A DNA stretch of 35,787 bases from Comamonadaceae bacterium (GCA_947442105.1 CANEVH010000042.1:1-35787), one strand, 5' to 3'. Counted from the first letter of the stretch, positions 1-8,745 are shown. The notes: a model not told the origin generated them from the letters alone. Program-made: numbers and translations.

Positions 1-50
1 AGCTTGCGCAGGGTGAACAGACTCTCGGTGAAGGTGTCGGATCCGCGCAT
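1..50 (-). mobile_element. Start of an IS5-type transposase gene, cut by the window edge
   Basis: On the minus strand an ATG at position 50 opens a frame reading MRGSDTFTESLFTLRKL, which then leaves the window. From memory this is the opening of a well-known group of IS5-family transposases common in proteobacteria; only these 16-17 residues are visible, so the exact family is uncertain. The outer end of the element should lie between 51 and about 120, just before the A+T-rich ATPase remnant begins, but I could not define its terminal inverted repeat or a target duplication. Confidence 0.65.
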
Positions 51-74
51 GGTGGGCTCTGGATGGGTCAGTGA

Positions 75-1600
75 TTCGGTATTTACCTAGAACGCTTCAG
101 AGGCTGCCGACGTGGACAGGGCGGAAGGTATTTCAGCAGCCTGCTAAAGCAACAAAATCTTGGTTTTTCAAAGGTATCAAATAATATGGGAGACGACGTT
201 AAATTTTGTCATAGAGTCTCTGGCCATCGTTCATTGATATTCAACAGAAGTATCTCAATCGAAGATCCTAAAACTGCTGAACGAAACCTGCTTGGAGATA
301 TGCATGATAAAAACCAAAGATGGCATGGCAAGATGACAGGTGGTCTACAAGCCGACTTTGATAAATTACTAATTGCACTTATATCAGATGAAGCTATAGT
401 TAGCATAGCATATAGACAGGGCAAAGAAATTGGGACAAGGCCCAGCACAAAACTCGATCAAGTTATTAATTTATGGAATGAACTGCTGCCCCACAGATTG
501 CTAGAGGCCAACGGTATGGAAGTAAGAATTGCTGTCAACGGAACTCACTATGGACTAGAACAGGCGAGTGAAGGCGAGAAATCAATATTTTATATATTGG
601 GTCAGTGCGTCATTGCCCCCGCGCGATCACTGATAATCGTTGATGAGCCGGATATACACATTAATAAGTCAATTCTGTCACGGTTTTTTGATGCAATTGA
701 AAAAATGCGTAGTGATTGCTGCTTTTTGTATATAACGCACGACATCGACTTTTCGAGTAGTAGGCTTGATTGCAAACGGTATGTCGTAAATGAAAACCAA
801 CACCCTAATACTTGGGATATTGATTTAATTACCGACTCAAAAGAGATTCCAATTGAAATTGTTACAAAAATAGCAGGATCAAGGAAGCCAATAATTTTTG
901 TTGAGGGCGATGCTAAAAATAGTCTCGATTGTATTTATAAAAAGGTCTATCCGGAGTTTGTAGTTATTCCGGTAGGTTCGTGTGTTAATGTCATTAAGTA
1001 TACCAGCGGTCTAAATGATAAAGTTATCAAGGCGCTTTATCGGATTGAGTGTCATGGAATTATTGATGGAGATAATCAAGATCGTCACAGAGGAAATTTA
1101 CACCAGTTGAGTGTAGCAATTTTGGAAAATATTTTTTTGATACCAGACATAAGTGCGCATCTTTACAGGATTTTTCATGAAACTTGGCCAGGAGAGACCG
1201 AACACGCCAAGCAGGTTATTAAATGGATTACTGATGATCAGACCTGGCGCTTCAAAAACATACGAGATTTATTATCCTATAAGTTTCAGGGCTTAATTTC
1301 AACATCCCCTCGCAACATGGAAGATCTTGAAAATTGGCTCGAAAGTATTGATTTGAGCTCCCTTTCGGACTGTGTTGCTTCGGAGAGTATTAATTGGGTC
1401 AAAGCATTGGAGGCGGCAACGTCGGGCGATGTTTTTCCTCTTTTGAAAATTATGCGGGGAAAGGAACCCCTAAAAATCTAGTAAAAGAACTTGGTTTGCG
1501 AGATATCAAGGTGTTGGGTGAAAAGCTTCAGTTTCAAGACGATGAGCCTTTTTTGCGGGCACTGAGAACTTACCTTCCAAAAATTGAATTAAGTAGTTGA
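75..1600 (+). pseudogene. Truncated, frameshifted ATPase with DUF4435/TOPRIM-like domain
   Basis: The first ATG is at 186 and an intact stretch of 431 codons follows, but the frame is open back to 75 and reads plausibly from about 120, so the true front is missing. The back half of an ABC/SMC-type ATPase is visible: a signature-like ASEGEKS, a Walker B strand (LIIVDEPD) and a histidine switch (YITHD). The Walker A half is absent. A DUF4435-like section follows (IIFVEGD, then GIIDGDN, resembling TOPRIM acidic motifs). The frame stops at 1481, but the next frame continues with GKGTPKNLVKELG and on to a stop at 1600. Restoring one G in the GGGG run at 1456-1459 joins the two. The base composition is much richer in A+T than any neighbour. 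Related ATPases with OLD-like domains occur in phage-defence loci; here the gene is most likely dead. Confidence 0.7.
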
Positions 1601-2044
1601 AAAACTCAGATTCTCGCAAGCGCAACTATGTGATTTTGAATCAACGGTACCCAACAGGGTGTCCAAAAGTTCTTCAGCTCCGGCACCAAAACCAAAAAGT
1701 ATTATCAGCATCGTCACCATCCCCATCGTCGCGCCTAGACATGCCAGACGAACCGTCTCCTCAGTTGTTGGTCACACCTCCACAGGTGCTAGGAAAAGCC
1801 GAACCTTTGGTGCGATTTTTCGTTCAAGGTGCGCGCCGCAACTCGCATGTGGTACTTGGTTTTCTGAATCATTCATGGTGGCGGCGTCAACCTCAAGGAC
1901 TGGGCGACACTGCACGTTGACACATCGCGGGCGTTTGACGGCACAGATCGGCAAGTATTGGGGTGAGTGTGACTAATCAACGGGGGTATAAGGTGATAAA
2001 GGTTTTAGAGTTTGAAAGCCACCAATTCATCGAAGCAACCCCCC
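1601..2044. other. Gene-poor stretch with decayed coding sequence
   Basis: About 440 bases separate the ATPase remnant from the next intact gene. No ORF here resembles a protein I know. The short reading at 1874-1966 on the plus strand (HGGGVNLKDWATLHVDTSR and onward to a stop) has protein-like composition and may be the tail of a lost gene. The GC content rises toward the chromosomal level across this stretch, so the border of the inserted A+T-rich DNA probably lies near 1600-1700. Confidence 0.4.
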
Positions 2045-2629
2045 ATGAACCGCCGCACTGCCATCCTCACCACTCTAGCCACCGGCATGACTTGGACCGC
2101 CGCACGCGCCCAGTCTGCGCCGCAAGCCTGGGCCACCTATTCCAACCCGCAATTGGGCGTCGCCTTTAAGCACCCGGCGGGCATGAAGGTCTCGACCTAC
2201 CAGGCCGGTCAAAAGCGGGTGGCTGCATTTCTGGTCATGGAGCCCTATGCGGAAGTGCACTTTGAGGTGTCGCTCAACGCCACCGACCGCAATTTGGCGG
2301 ACTACATCTCGGCCTACCTGCGCGTGTTCAAGGCCCAAATTAGCGCGGTGACGGTGGGTGGCGTGGCCGCAGTCAAGGGTGTGATTGCCTATCCCAATCC
2401 GGGTAACTCCTATTTCTTCATGGCCCCAGGCGCCCGCGCGCCGGTGTTTGCGCTGGGCTTTATGGGCGATACGGCGGGCTTGGAGCGCGCGTTGCTGGAC
2501 TCGGTGCGCTTTTCCAAGCCCGATGGCAGCTTTGTCGCGTCCGGCAACTACCCCGACTACGGCGCCACGTTTGGCAGCGACGACTCCGAGGCCGGTCGGG
2601 CGCTGCGCCGCGCCTTGGGCATCAAATAG
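2045..2629 (+). CDS. Secreted protein of unknown function
   Basis: This 194-residue protein begins with a signal peptide (MNRRTAILTTLATGMTW, then AARAQ) likely cleaved after residue 23; the two arginines make Tat export possible. I chose the ATG at 2045 rather than the in-frame ATG at 2012 because only the later one puts the arginines and hydrophobic stretch at the front. The mature part opens with 'YSNPQLGVAFKHPAGMKV', a wording common in small periplasmic proteins that describe a short beta-rich domain, and ends in a Gly/Asp/Ser-rich tail. No catalytic motif is visible. It faces the toxin-antitoxin pair tail to tail. Confidence 0.7.
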   Translation: MNRRTAILTTLATGMTWTAARAQSAPQAWATYSNPQLGVAFKHPAGMKVSTYQAGQKRVAAFLVMEPYAEVHFEVSLNATDRNLADYISAYLRVFKAQISAVTVGGVAAVKGVIAYPNPGNSYFFMAPGARAPVFALGFMGDTAGLERALLDSVRFSKPDGSFVASGNYPDYGATFGSDDSEAGRALRRALGIK

Positions 2630-2680
2630 AACGGGGCGCGCTGCACACGGGGGTGCGCCGAATGCCCATGGCTACAGGGC

Positions 2681-2986
2681 CTAAGCGGCGTCCTTTGCCA
2701 CCTTCAGCGTCAGCTCAAACCCCAGCGCTTTCATCACTTTGAACAAGGTGTCCGAGCTGGGGGCGCGTTCGCCTGACAGGCTTTTGTAGAGGCTTTCGCG
2801 GGACAGGCCGGTGTCGCGGGCCAGCTGCGTCATGCCACGGGCGCGGGCGATGTCGCCCAGTGCAGCAGCCAGTTCGGCCGGGTCGCCGTCGGCGAGCACT
2901 TGGCGCAGGTATTCGGCCACGTCTTCTTCGGTGCCAAGGTAGTTGGCCATGTCGAAGGGCCGGGTTTTGATGGTGATTGCGTTCAT
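2681..2986 (-). CDS. Antitoxin, XRE-type (HI1420 family)
   Basis: This 101-residue protein matches the addiction-module antidote family typified by H. influenzae HI1420. The front (TRPFDMANYLGTEEDVAEYL) is the toxin-binding segment of the family, and residues about 48-85 form a helix-turn-helix (MTQLARDTGLSRESLYKSL). It should neutralise the RelE-like toxin encoded just upstream and repress their shared promoter together with it. Its ATG overlaps the toxin stop by four bases (2983-2986), so the two are translationally coupled, toxin first, which is the usual order in this family. Confidence 0.9.
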   Translation of the reverse strand: MNAITIKTRPFDMANYLGTEEDVAEYLRQVLADGDPAELAAALGDIARARGMTQLARDTGLSRESLYKSLSGERAPSSDTLFKVMKALGFELTLKVAKDAA

Positions 2987-3291
2987 GGTGTTAATTCCTT
3001 GGCTATGGCCTTTGCGGCTTCAATGTCGCTTGCTTGGCTGGATTTGTCGCCGCCGCCCAGCATCATGATCACGAGTTCGCCGCGTTGTAGGTAGTACATC
3101 CGCCAGCCGGGACCGAAAAATTCGCGCATTTCCCAGACGCCTTCGCCCACCGGCTTGACGTCTCCCAGATTGCCCCGCATGGCCTTGCCCAGCCGTCTGC
3201 CCAGCCGTCTGCGCAGTCGAATCCGCGTGGGCCGGTCCCGCAGGCTGTTCACCCAATCGATGAAAGCGTCGGTTTCCAGGACGGTGTACAT
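2983..3291 (-). CDS. RelE/HigB-type toxin (HI1419 family)
   Basis: This 102-residue protein belongs to the RelE/ParE superfamily, HI1419 type; relatives are thought to cleave mRNA at the ribosome. Recognisable parts are the DVKPVGEGVWEMR strand, the FGPGWRMYY core and the C-terminal GGGDKSSQ...DIEAA segment. Residues 28-35 read RRLGRRLG and are encoded by a perfect 12-base tandem duplication (3187-3210); removing one copy gives the spacing I expect for the family. No Shine-Dalgarno is visible before the ATG, and the probable promoter is so close that the message may be leaderless. The antitoxin overlaps its end by four bases. Confidence 0.88.
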   Translation of the reverse strand: MYTVLETDAFIDWVNSLRDRPTRIRLRRRLGRRLGKAMRGNLGDVKPVGEGVWEMREFFGPGWRMYYLQRGELVIMMLGGGDKSSQASDIEAAKAIAKELTP

Positions 3292-3297
3292 GGGCGA

Positions 3298-3327
3298 ATT
3301 GTAGCCAAAAGGCTACGATTTTGCGAA
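3298..3327 (-). promoter_or_regulatory. Toxin-antitoxin promoter and palindromic operator
   Basis: On the minus strand, TTCGCA (3327-3322) and TACAAT (3303-3298) are separated by 18 bases and resemble sigma-70 -35 and -10 boxes. Between and partly over them is a perfect inverted repeat, GTAGCC-TTTT-GGCTAC (3301-3316). This is where an autoregulating XRE antitoxin would be expected to bind. Binding itself is inferred. Confidence 0.55.
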
Positions 3328-3364
3328 TAGGACGTAGCTCTGCCCCCCCCCTACACTCCCCCGC

Positions 3365-4543
3365 ATGAACCGCAACCTCTGGCTCCTCGCCCTTTGCCAA
3401 GGCCTTTTGCTCACCAACAACATCGCTTTCATTGCCATTAACGGACTGGTCGGCCTGCGACTGGCACCGGTGGGGTGGATGGCCACGCTGCCGGTGATGG
3501 GTTACGTGGTGGGTGCGGCGCTCAGCACGCCACTGGTGGCCTACAGCCAGGGGCGTTGGGGGCGCAAGGTGGCGTTTCAGTCGGGGCTGGTGGTGGCGTT
3601 GTTGTCGGCCTTGCTGGCGGCCTGGGCGATATTTACCCAGCAGTTTTGGTGGCTGGTGGTGGCCACGGTGGTGGCGGGCTATTACAGCGCCAACGGCCAG
3701 TTGTACCGCTTTGCCGCCGCCGAGCTGGCGCTGCCCGCCGCGCGCGGGCGGGCGGTGTCGCTGGTGCTGGCCGGGGGCTTGCTGGGCGCCATCGTCGGCC
3801 CCAACCTGGCGGCGCGCACGCGCAGCTTGCTGGACGTGCCTTTTGCCGGGGCCTACCTGGCGCTGGCCGTGGTGGCGCTCTTGTCCATGGCGCTAATGGC
3901 CTTCATCACCTTTGCGCCCGAGCCGCCCAAGCTCGCTTCGGGCAGCAAGGCGCGCGCCGGCCGCAGCGCGCTGCAAATGCTGCGCGAGCCGGTGTTCATG
4001 GTGGCCTGCATGGCCGCCGCCCTGGGCTATGGCGTCATGAACCTGCTGATGGCGGCCACGCCGCTGGCCATGCAGCAGTGCGGCCTGAGTTTTGAGAACA
4101 CCGCCATAGTGCTGGAGTGGCACGTGATTGGCATGTTTGCCCCCGGCTTTTTTACCGGCAACCTGATTCGCCGCTTTGGCGCTTTGCCGGTGATGGGCGC
4201 AGGCGTGCTGCTCAACGCCCTGTGCATTGGCGTAGCCCTGACTGGGCAAGACCTGCACCAGTTCACCGTTGCGCTGTTTTTGTTGGGCGTGGGCTGGAAC
4301 TTTTTGTTCACCGGCAGCACCAGCCTGTCGCTGGCGGCCTACGCGCCCGAAGAAAAAGACCGGGCGCAGGCGGTTATCAACTTTGCAGTGTTTGCGGTGA
4401 TGGCCTTGACCTCGTTTGCCTCGGGCGCACTGGTCACCACCCAGGGCTGGGATTGGCTCAACGCGGGTTCCTTGCTGCCGGTGCTGCTGACGGGCGGTTT
4501 GCTGTGGTGGTTGCACCGCCGCCGCTCGGTGCCGGTGGCCTGA
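3365..4543 (+). CDS. MFS transporter
   Basis: This 392-residue protein has about twelve hydrophobic segments and the general form of a major facilitator superfamily permease. A cytoplasmic loop with YSQGRWGRK (residues about 59-67) corresponds to the MFS motif between helices 2 and 3, and a basic loop around residues 190-205 divides the two six-helix halves. The substrate cannot be told from sequence. The gene is divergent from the toxin-antitoxin pair. There is no obvious Shine-Dalgarno; a run of nine C (3343-3351) sits just upstream. The start is supported by the way residue 1 leads directly into the first helix. Confidence 0.85.
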   Translation: MNRNLWLLALCQGLLLTNNIAFIAINGLVGLRLAPVGWMATLPVMGYVVGAALSTPLVAYSQGRWGRKVAFQSGLVVALLSALLAAWAIFTQQFWWLVVATVVAGYYSANGQLYRFAAAELALPAARGRAVSLVLAGGLLGAIVGPNLAARTRSLLDVPFAGAYLALAVVALLSMALMAFITFAPEPPKLASGSKARAGRSALQMLREPVFMVACMAAALGYGVMNLLMAATPLAMQQCGLSFENTAIVLEWHVIGMFAPGFFTGNLIRRFGALPVMGAGVLLNALCIGVALTGQDLHQFTVALFLLGVGWNFLFTGSTSLSLAAYAPEEKDRAQAVINFAVFAVMALTSFASGALVTTQGWDWLNAGSLLPVLLTGGLLWWLHRRRSVPVA

Positions 4544-4594
4544 GCGGCGTCACAGGCACCGCCCAGCCTGGGCGTGGGGCCAAACCTGCCCCCG

Positions 4595-4600
4595 TACAAT
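4595..4600 (+). promoter_or_regulatory. Possible -10 box before yajC
   Basis: TACAAT, a near-consensus sigma-70 -10 hexamer, lies about 85 bases before the yajC start. No convincing -35 box is present 16-18 bases upstream, so this is only a candidate. Confidence 0.3.
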
Positions 4601-4683
4601 GCCCGACTGTCCGATTACCGCCTGCGCGGGGCGGGTGTGGCGCGTTCTGCGGCACTTTTTCCATCTACCCAGGGAGTTCTCTC

Positions 4684-5013
4684 GTGTTCATTTCCTCTGC
4701 CTTTGCCCAATCCGCACCCGCCGCTACCGGTGGCGACCTGCAATCCACGCTAATGAGCATGCTGCCACTGGTGCTGATGTTTGTGGTGCTGTATTTCGTG
4801 ATGATCCGCCCGCAAATGAAAAAGCAAAAAGAACACAAGGCCATGATCGACGCGCTGGCCAAGGGCGACGAAGTTGTTACCGTTGGCGGTATGTTGGGCA
4901 AAGTGAGCAAGATGGGCGACAGCCACATTGGCCTAGAGGTGAGCAACGGCGTGGAAGTGCAGGTCCAACGCAGCGCCGTGGTGCAGGTCTTGCCCAAGGG
5001 CTCCATCAAATAA
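4684..5013 (+). CDS. yajC: Sec translocon accessory protein YajC
   Basis: This 109-residue, single-pass inner-membrane protein associates with SecD and SecF and helps the SecYEG channel. The transmembrane helix (MLPLVLMFVVLYFVMIRP, residues about 24-41) is followed by the typical QMKKQKEHKAM and GDEVVTVGGMLGKV segments. The start is GTG at 4684, chosen because a GGGAG Shine-Dalgarno lies seven bases upstream and the resulting N-terminus (MFISSAFAQ) is standard for the family in Burkholderiales. It opens the yajC-secD-secF operon. The queA/tgt genes often found upstream are replaced here by an MFS gene. Confidence 0.95.
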   Translation: MFISSAFAQSAPAATGGDLQSTLMSMLPLVLMFVVLYFVMIRPQMKKQKEHKAMIDALAKGDEVVTVGGMLGKVSKMGDSHIGLEVSNGVEVQVQRSAVVQVLPKGSIK

Positions 5014-5085
5014 GCCCGGGTTTCTTCGCCTTTATCCCCATCTGCGCGATCAGCGCATTCCCCTGACCGTCCGAGCTGCCTGCCC

Positions 5086-6984
5086 ATGAACCGTTATTCC
5101 CTGTGGAAGTATGTGATCCTTGCGGTCGCCATTCTTGTTGGCGGCTTGTATGCCTTGCCCAATGTGTTTGGCGAGGCACCTGCGGTGCAGGTCTCGGCCG
5201 CCAAAACTGGTATGACGCTGGAAGTAGGCGCCGTCACCCAGGTCGAAGAGGCGCTCAAAGCCGCAGGCCTGCAAGCGGACACGGTCAGCCTGGATGGCAG
5301 CTCCATCAAGGCGCGCTTTGCTGACACCGACGTCCAGCTCAAGGCCAAGGACGCGATCCAAAAAGCCCTGAATCCGAATGCCGCCGAACCGTCCTTTGTA
5401 GTGGCGCTCAACCTTTTGTCCCGCTCCCCGGCATGGCTCACCGCTTTGCACGCCTCGCCCATGTACCTGGGCCTGGACTTGCGCGGCGGCGTGCACTTTA
5501 TGCTGCAAGTCGATATGCAAGCGGCCTTGAGCAAAAAGGCCGAATCGCTGGCCGGTGACCTGCGCAGCGTGTTCCGTGAAAAAAACGTGCGCCACGGCGG
5601 CATCAGCCGCAACGGGCAGACGGTAGAAATCCGCTTTCGTGACGCCGACATGGCCCAGGCCGGCAAGCGCCAGATTCAAGACCAGTTTCCTGACCTGAGC
5701 ACGGTGCTTACTCCCGAGGCAGGCGAGTTCAAGCTGGTGGCCACGCTGCTGCCCGCGTCAGCGCGCAAGGTGCAGGAGCAGGCGCTTAAGCAAAACATCA
5801 CCACTTTGCACAACCGTATTAACGAACTTGGCGTGGCCGAGCCAGTGATTCAGCAGCAAGGCCTTGACCGCATCGTGGTGCAGCTGCCCGGCGTGCAAGA
5901 CACGGCCAAGGCCAAAGACATTTTGGGCCGCACCGCCACGCTGGAAATCCGCATGGTGGACGAAGGGGTCGATGCCCGTGCAGCTGAGGCGGGCAGTGGC
6001 CCGGTGCCGTTTGGCTCTGAACGCTTTTTGGAGCGCAACGGCCAGCCGGTGGTGGTGAAAAAACAAGTCATCCTGACGGGTGAAAACCTGACCGACGCCC
6101 AACCCGGCTTTGACAGCCAGACGCAAGAGGCTGCGGTGCACCTGACGCTAGACGCCAAGGGCGCGCGCATCTTCCGCGACGTCACGCGTGAGAGCATCGG
6201 CAAGCGCATGGCGATTTTGTTGTTTGAAAAAGGCAAGGGTGAGGTGGTCACCGCGCCGGTGATTCGCTCTGAAATCGGTGGCGGGCGGGTGCAAATCTCA
6301 GGCCGCATGACCACGATGGAAGCCGCCGACACCGCACTGTTGCTGCGCGCCGGTTCGCTGGCCGCGCCCATGGAAATCATTGAAGAGCGCACCATTGGCC
6401 CGTCCTTGGGCGCCGAAAACATCGAAAAGGGCTTTAACAGCGTGACCTGGGGCTTTCTGGCGGTGGCAGCCTTTATGTGCGTGTACTACCTGTTTTTCGG
6501 TTTGATTTCCAGCGTTTCGCTCGCGCTGAACCTGCTGCTGTTGGTGGCGGTCTTGTCCATGCTGCAAGCCACGCTCACCCTGCCTGGCATGGCTGCCATG
6601 GCGCTGGTGCTGGGCATGGCGATTGACGCCAACGTGCTGATCAACGAGCGTGTGCGCGAAGAGCTGCGGGGCGGCGCCTCGCCGCAAGCCGCCATCCACG
6701 CCGGTTACGACCGCGCTTGGGCCACCATCATCGACTCCAACGTCACCACCCTCATTGCCGGCCTGGCGCTGCTGGCCTTTGGCTCAGGGCCAGTGCGCGG
6801 CTTTGCCGTGGTGCACTGCCTGGGCATTTTGACCAGCATGTTCTCGGGCGTGTTCTTCTCGCGCGGCGTGGTCAACCTCTGGTACGGCCGCCAAAAGAAA
6901 CTCAAGAGCGTGTCGATTGGCACCGTGTGGCGGCCTGACGGCACCGGCTCTGCTGTGGCAAACCCTCAAGCGCTGGAGAAATAA
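5086..6984 (+). CDS. secD: Protein translocase subunit SecD
   Basis: SecD (632 residues) works with SecF to use the proton gradient for pulling proteins out of the Sec channel on the periplasmic side. A first membrane helix (about 7-25) is followed by a large periplasmic part with the DLRGG motif (131-135) and the P1 domain. Five more helices lie in the C-terminal third, including the GMAIDANVLINERVREE signature of the RND-like SecDF family. The length is normal. No clear Shine-Dalgarno precedes the ATG. secF follows after two bases, so the pair is clearly co-transcribed. Confidence 0.97.
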   Translation: MNRYSLWKYVILAVAILVGGLYALPNVFGEAPAVQVSAAKTGMTLEVGAVTQVEEALKAAGLQADTVSLDGSSIKARFADTDVQLKAKDAIQKALNPNAAEPSFVVALNLLSRSPAWLTALHASPMYLGLDLRGGVHFMLQVDMQAALSKKAESLAGDLRSVFREKNVRHGGISRNGQTVEIRFRDADMAQAGKRQIQDQFPDLSTVLTPEAGEFKLVATLLPASARKVQEQALKQNITTLHNRINELGVAEPVIQQQGLDRIVVQLPGVQDTAKAKDILGRTATLEIRMVDEGVDARAAEAGSGPVPFGSERFLERNGQPVVVKKQVILTGENLTDAQPGFDSQTQEAAVHLTLDAKGARIFRDVTRESIGKRMAILLFEKGKGEVVTAPVIRSEIGGGRVQISGRMTTMEAADTALLLRAGSLAAPMEIIEERTIGPSLGAENIEKGFNSVTWGFLAVAAFMCVYYLFFGLISSVSLALNLLLLVAVLSMLQATLTLPGMAAMALVLGMAIDANVLINERVREELRGGASPQAAIHAGYDRAWATIIDSNVTTLIAGLALLAFGSGPVRGFAVVHCLGILTSMFSGVFFSRGVVNLWYGRQKKLKSVSIGTVWRPDGTGSAVANPQALEK

Positions 6985-6986
6985 GC

Positions 6987-8006
6987 ATGGAATTTTTCAA
7001 AATCCGCCGCGACATTCCGTTCATGAAGAACGCGCTGGCGTTCAACTTGGTCTCGCTGATCACGTTTTTGGTGGCCGTGTTCTTCTTGTTCTCGCGCGGC
7101 TTGCATTTGTCGGTGGAGTTCACCGGCGGTACGCTGATGGAGGTGGGCTACAGCCAAAGCGCTGACTTGCAGGCCATTCGCAGCAGCGTAGACGCCCTGG
7201 GCCTCAGGGACGTGCAGGTGCAAAACTTTGGCACCGCCCAAGATGTTCTAATCCGCATGCCAGTGCAAAAGGGCAGTACCTCGGGCGCGCAAAGCGAAAA
7301 GGTCTTGGGCGCCTTGTGCACCGCTGCGGGCGCGGCGCTCGGGCCGGACGCAAAACAGGGTGGAAAGCTGACCTGCCTGAGCCCGTCCGGTGCCGAACCT
7401 GTGGTGCTGCGCCGTACCGAGTTTGTCGGCCCCCAAGTGGGTGACGAGCTGGCCACCGATGGCCTCAAAGCGCTGGCCTGTGTGGTGGTGGGCATCATGC
7501 TGTACTTGGCGATCCGCTTTGAGTGGAAGTTTGCGGTGGCCGCCATCATCGCCAACCTGCACGACGTGATCATCATTCTGGGATTTTTCGCGTTTTTCCA
7601 GTGGGAGTTTTCGCTTCCGGTGCTCGCCGCCGTGCTGGCGGTGCTGGGTTACTCGGTCAACGAGTCGGTGGTGATTTTTGACCGTATCCGCGAGAACTTT
7701 CGCCGCTATCGCCGCATGGACACGCGGGAAATCATCGATAACGCCATTACCTCAACCATCAGCCGCACCATCATCACCCACGGTTGCACGCAGTTGATGG
7801 TGCTTTCTATGCTGTTTTTTGGCGGCGCCACGCTGCATTACTTTGCGCTGGCGCTCACCATCGGCATTTTGTTTGGTATCTACTCTTCGGTGTTTGTGGC
7901 CGCAGCCATTGCCATGTGGCTGGGCATTGCGCGCGAAGACCTGATTAAGGCCCCAATCAAGAAAGACAACGACCCGAACGACCCCAATGCAGGGGCTACG
8001 GTCTAG
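6987..8006 (+). CDS. secF: Protein translocase subunit SecF
   Basis: SecF (339 residues) is the partner of SecD. The first helix is followed by the VEFTGGTLMEV motif (near residue 43), then a periplasmic domain and five helices with the signature GYSVNESVVIFDRIREN. The periplasmic domain carries a two-cysteine segment (LGALC...LTCLSP) that makes this copy somewhat longer than the roughly 315 residues I expect. The gene ends the operon; palindromic repeats follow it and the next gene comes from the other strand. Confidence 0.97.
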   Translation: MEFFKIRRDIPFMKNALAFNLVSLITFLVAVFFLFSRGLHLSVEFTGGTLMEVGYSQSADLQAIRSSVDALGLRDVQVQNFGTAQDVLIRMPVQKGSTSGAQSEKVLGALCTAAGAALGPDAKQGGKLTCLSPSGAEPVVLRRTEFVGPQVGDELATDGLKALACVVVGIMLYLAIRFEWKFAVAAIIANLHDVIIILGFFAFFQWEFSLPVLAAVLAVLGYSVNESVVIFDRIRENFRRYRRMDTREIIDNAITSTISRTIITHGCTQLMVLSMLFFGGATLHYFALALTIGILFGIYSSVFVAAAIAMWLGIAREDLIKAPIKKDNDPNDPNAGATV

Positions 8007-8027
8007 GGTGTCTTAACGATTGAGGGT

Positions 8028-8118
8028 ACTTTCATACTGCAAGGCGCTGCGCGCCTGCATGAAAGTGAAGTTGAAAGAACTTTCATGAGTGGGGGTGCTG
8101 CGCACCTTCACGAAAGTT
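8028..8118. repeat. Two tandem copies of a dispersed palindromic repeat
   Basis: Two related inverted repeats lie back to back. Copy A (8028-8066) has ends ACTTTCAT and ATGAAAGT with an inner GGCGC-TGC-GCGCC. Copy B (8078-8118) runs from AACTTTCATGA to CGAAAGTT with an inner GGTGC-TGC-GCACC. Each could fold into a long hairpin. They lie between convergent genes and may also terminate transcription. The same pattern recurs at 13845-13885 and 20140-20177. Confidence 0.75.
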
Positions 8119-8130
8119 AGGGCATGAAAA

Positions 8131-8745
8131 TTAGGGCAATGGTGCGACGGATTGGGAGTTGCGTGCAATGCGCCCAGCCAGTGCTTCGAGGTAGCCCACT
8201 AGCCGATCTACCTGCACCGGTTTTTGGTACAGAGTCACCCAGGCGGGCAATAGGCCATCGGCGCGAGCTTCGTCCGGGGTTTTGGCGGTGACTACCAAAA
8301 CAGCGATGGACTGGTACTCGGTGTCATTGGCCAAGGCTTTGATCAGGTGGTAGCCGTCAATCGGTCGCATCATCAAGTCGGTGACCACCACGTCGGGGCG
8401 CTGGCGTTCGATCTGGATCAGCGCCTGAGATCCGTCCCCGGCCACCACCAGGGATACCGGATGGCTACAGCGCTTGATCAGCGACTCGAAATACGCCACC
8501 TGCAGCGCGTCATCCTCAGCCAACAACACGCGCAAAGGCCGCGGCGCATTGGTGTAGTGCATGTCTGGCCGGGTCGGCATCATCTTTTCCACTGCGCTGC
8601 GGTAAATCCGCCGGTGACCGCCCGACGTTACCCAGGCGTCAAGCTCGCCATTGGCCACCATTTTCTGCACCGTGGTGGTGGATAAACCCAGGAGGCGTGC
8701 GGCCTGTTGGGTGGTGAGAATATCGGAGGAGTCGGGCAGAGCCAT
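8131..8745 (-). CDS. Excisionase-like HTH fused to a receiver domain
   Basis: This 204-residue protein joins a MerR/excisionase-type DNA-binding helix-turn-helix (residues 10-56, LTTQQAARLLGLSTTTVQ and SGGHRRIYRS) to a response-regulator receiver (residues 71-190). The receiver has the acidic pocket (E77, D78, D79), the likely phosphorylated aspartate D123 in VTDLMMRPIDG, and the conserved lysine K175 (YQKPV). No sensor kinase gene is next to it. The order is the reverse of most response regulators, where the receiver comes first. It lies downstream of dprA on the same strand, but the 89-base A+T-rich gap suggests its own promoter. Its targets are unknown. Confidence 0.85.
   Translation of the reverse strand: MALPDSSDILTTQQAARLLGLSTTTVQKMVANGELDAWVTSGGHRRIYRSAVEKMMPTRPDMHYTNAPRPLRVLLAEDDALQVAYFESLIKRCSHPVSLVVAGDGSQALIQIERQRPDVVVTDLMMRPIDGYHLIKALANDTEYQSIAVLVVTAKTPDEARADGLLPAWVTLYQKPVQVDRLVGYLEALAGRIARNSQSVAPLP

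Noticed and set aside
1772..1954. A 60-codon minus-strand frame in the gap after the ATPase remnant
   Set aside because: Not recognisable, no ribosome site, and other frames over the same bases look equally random.
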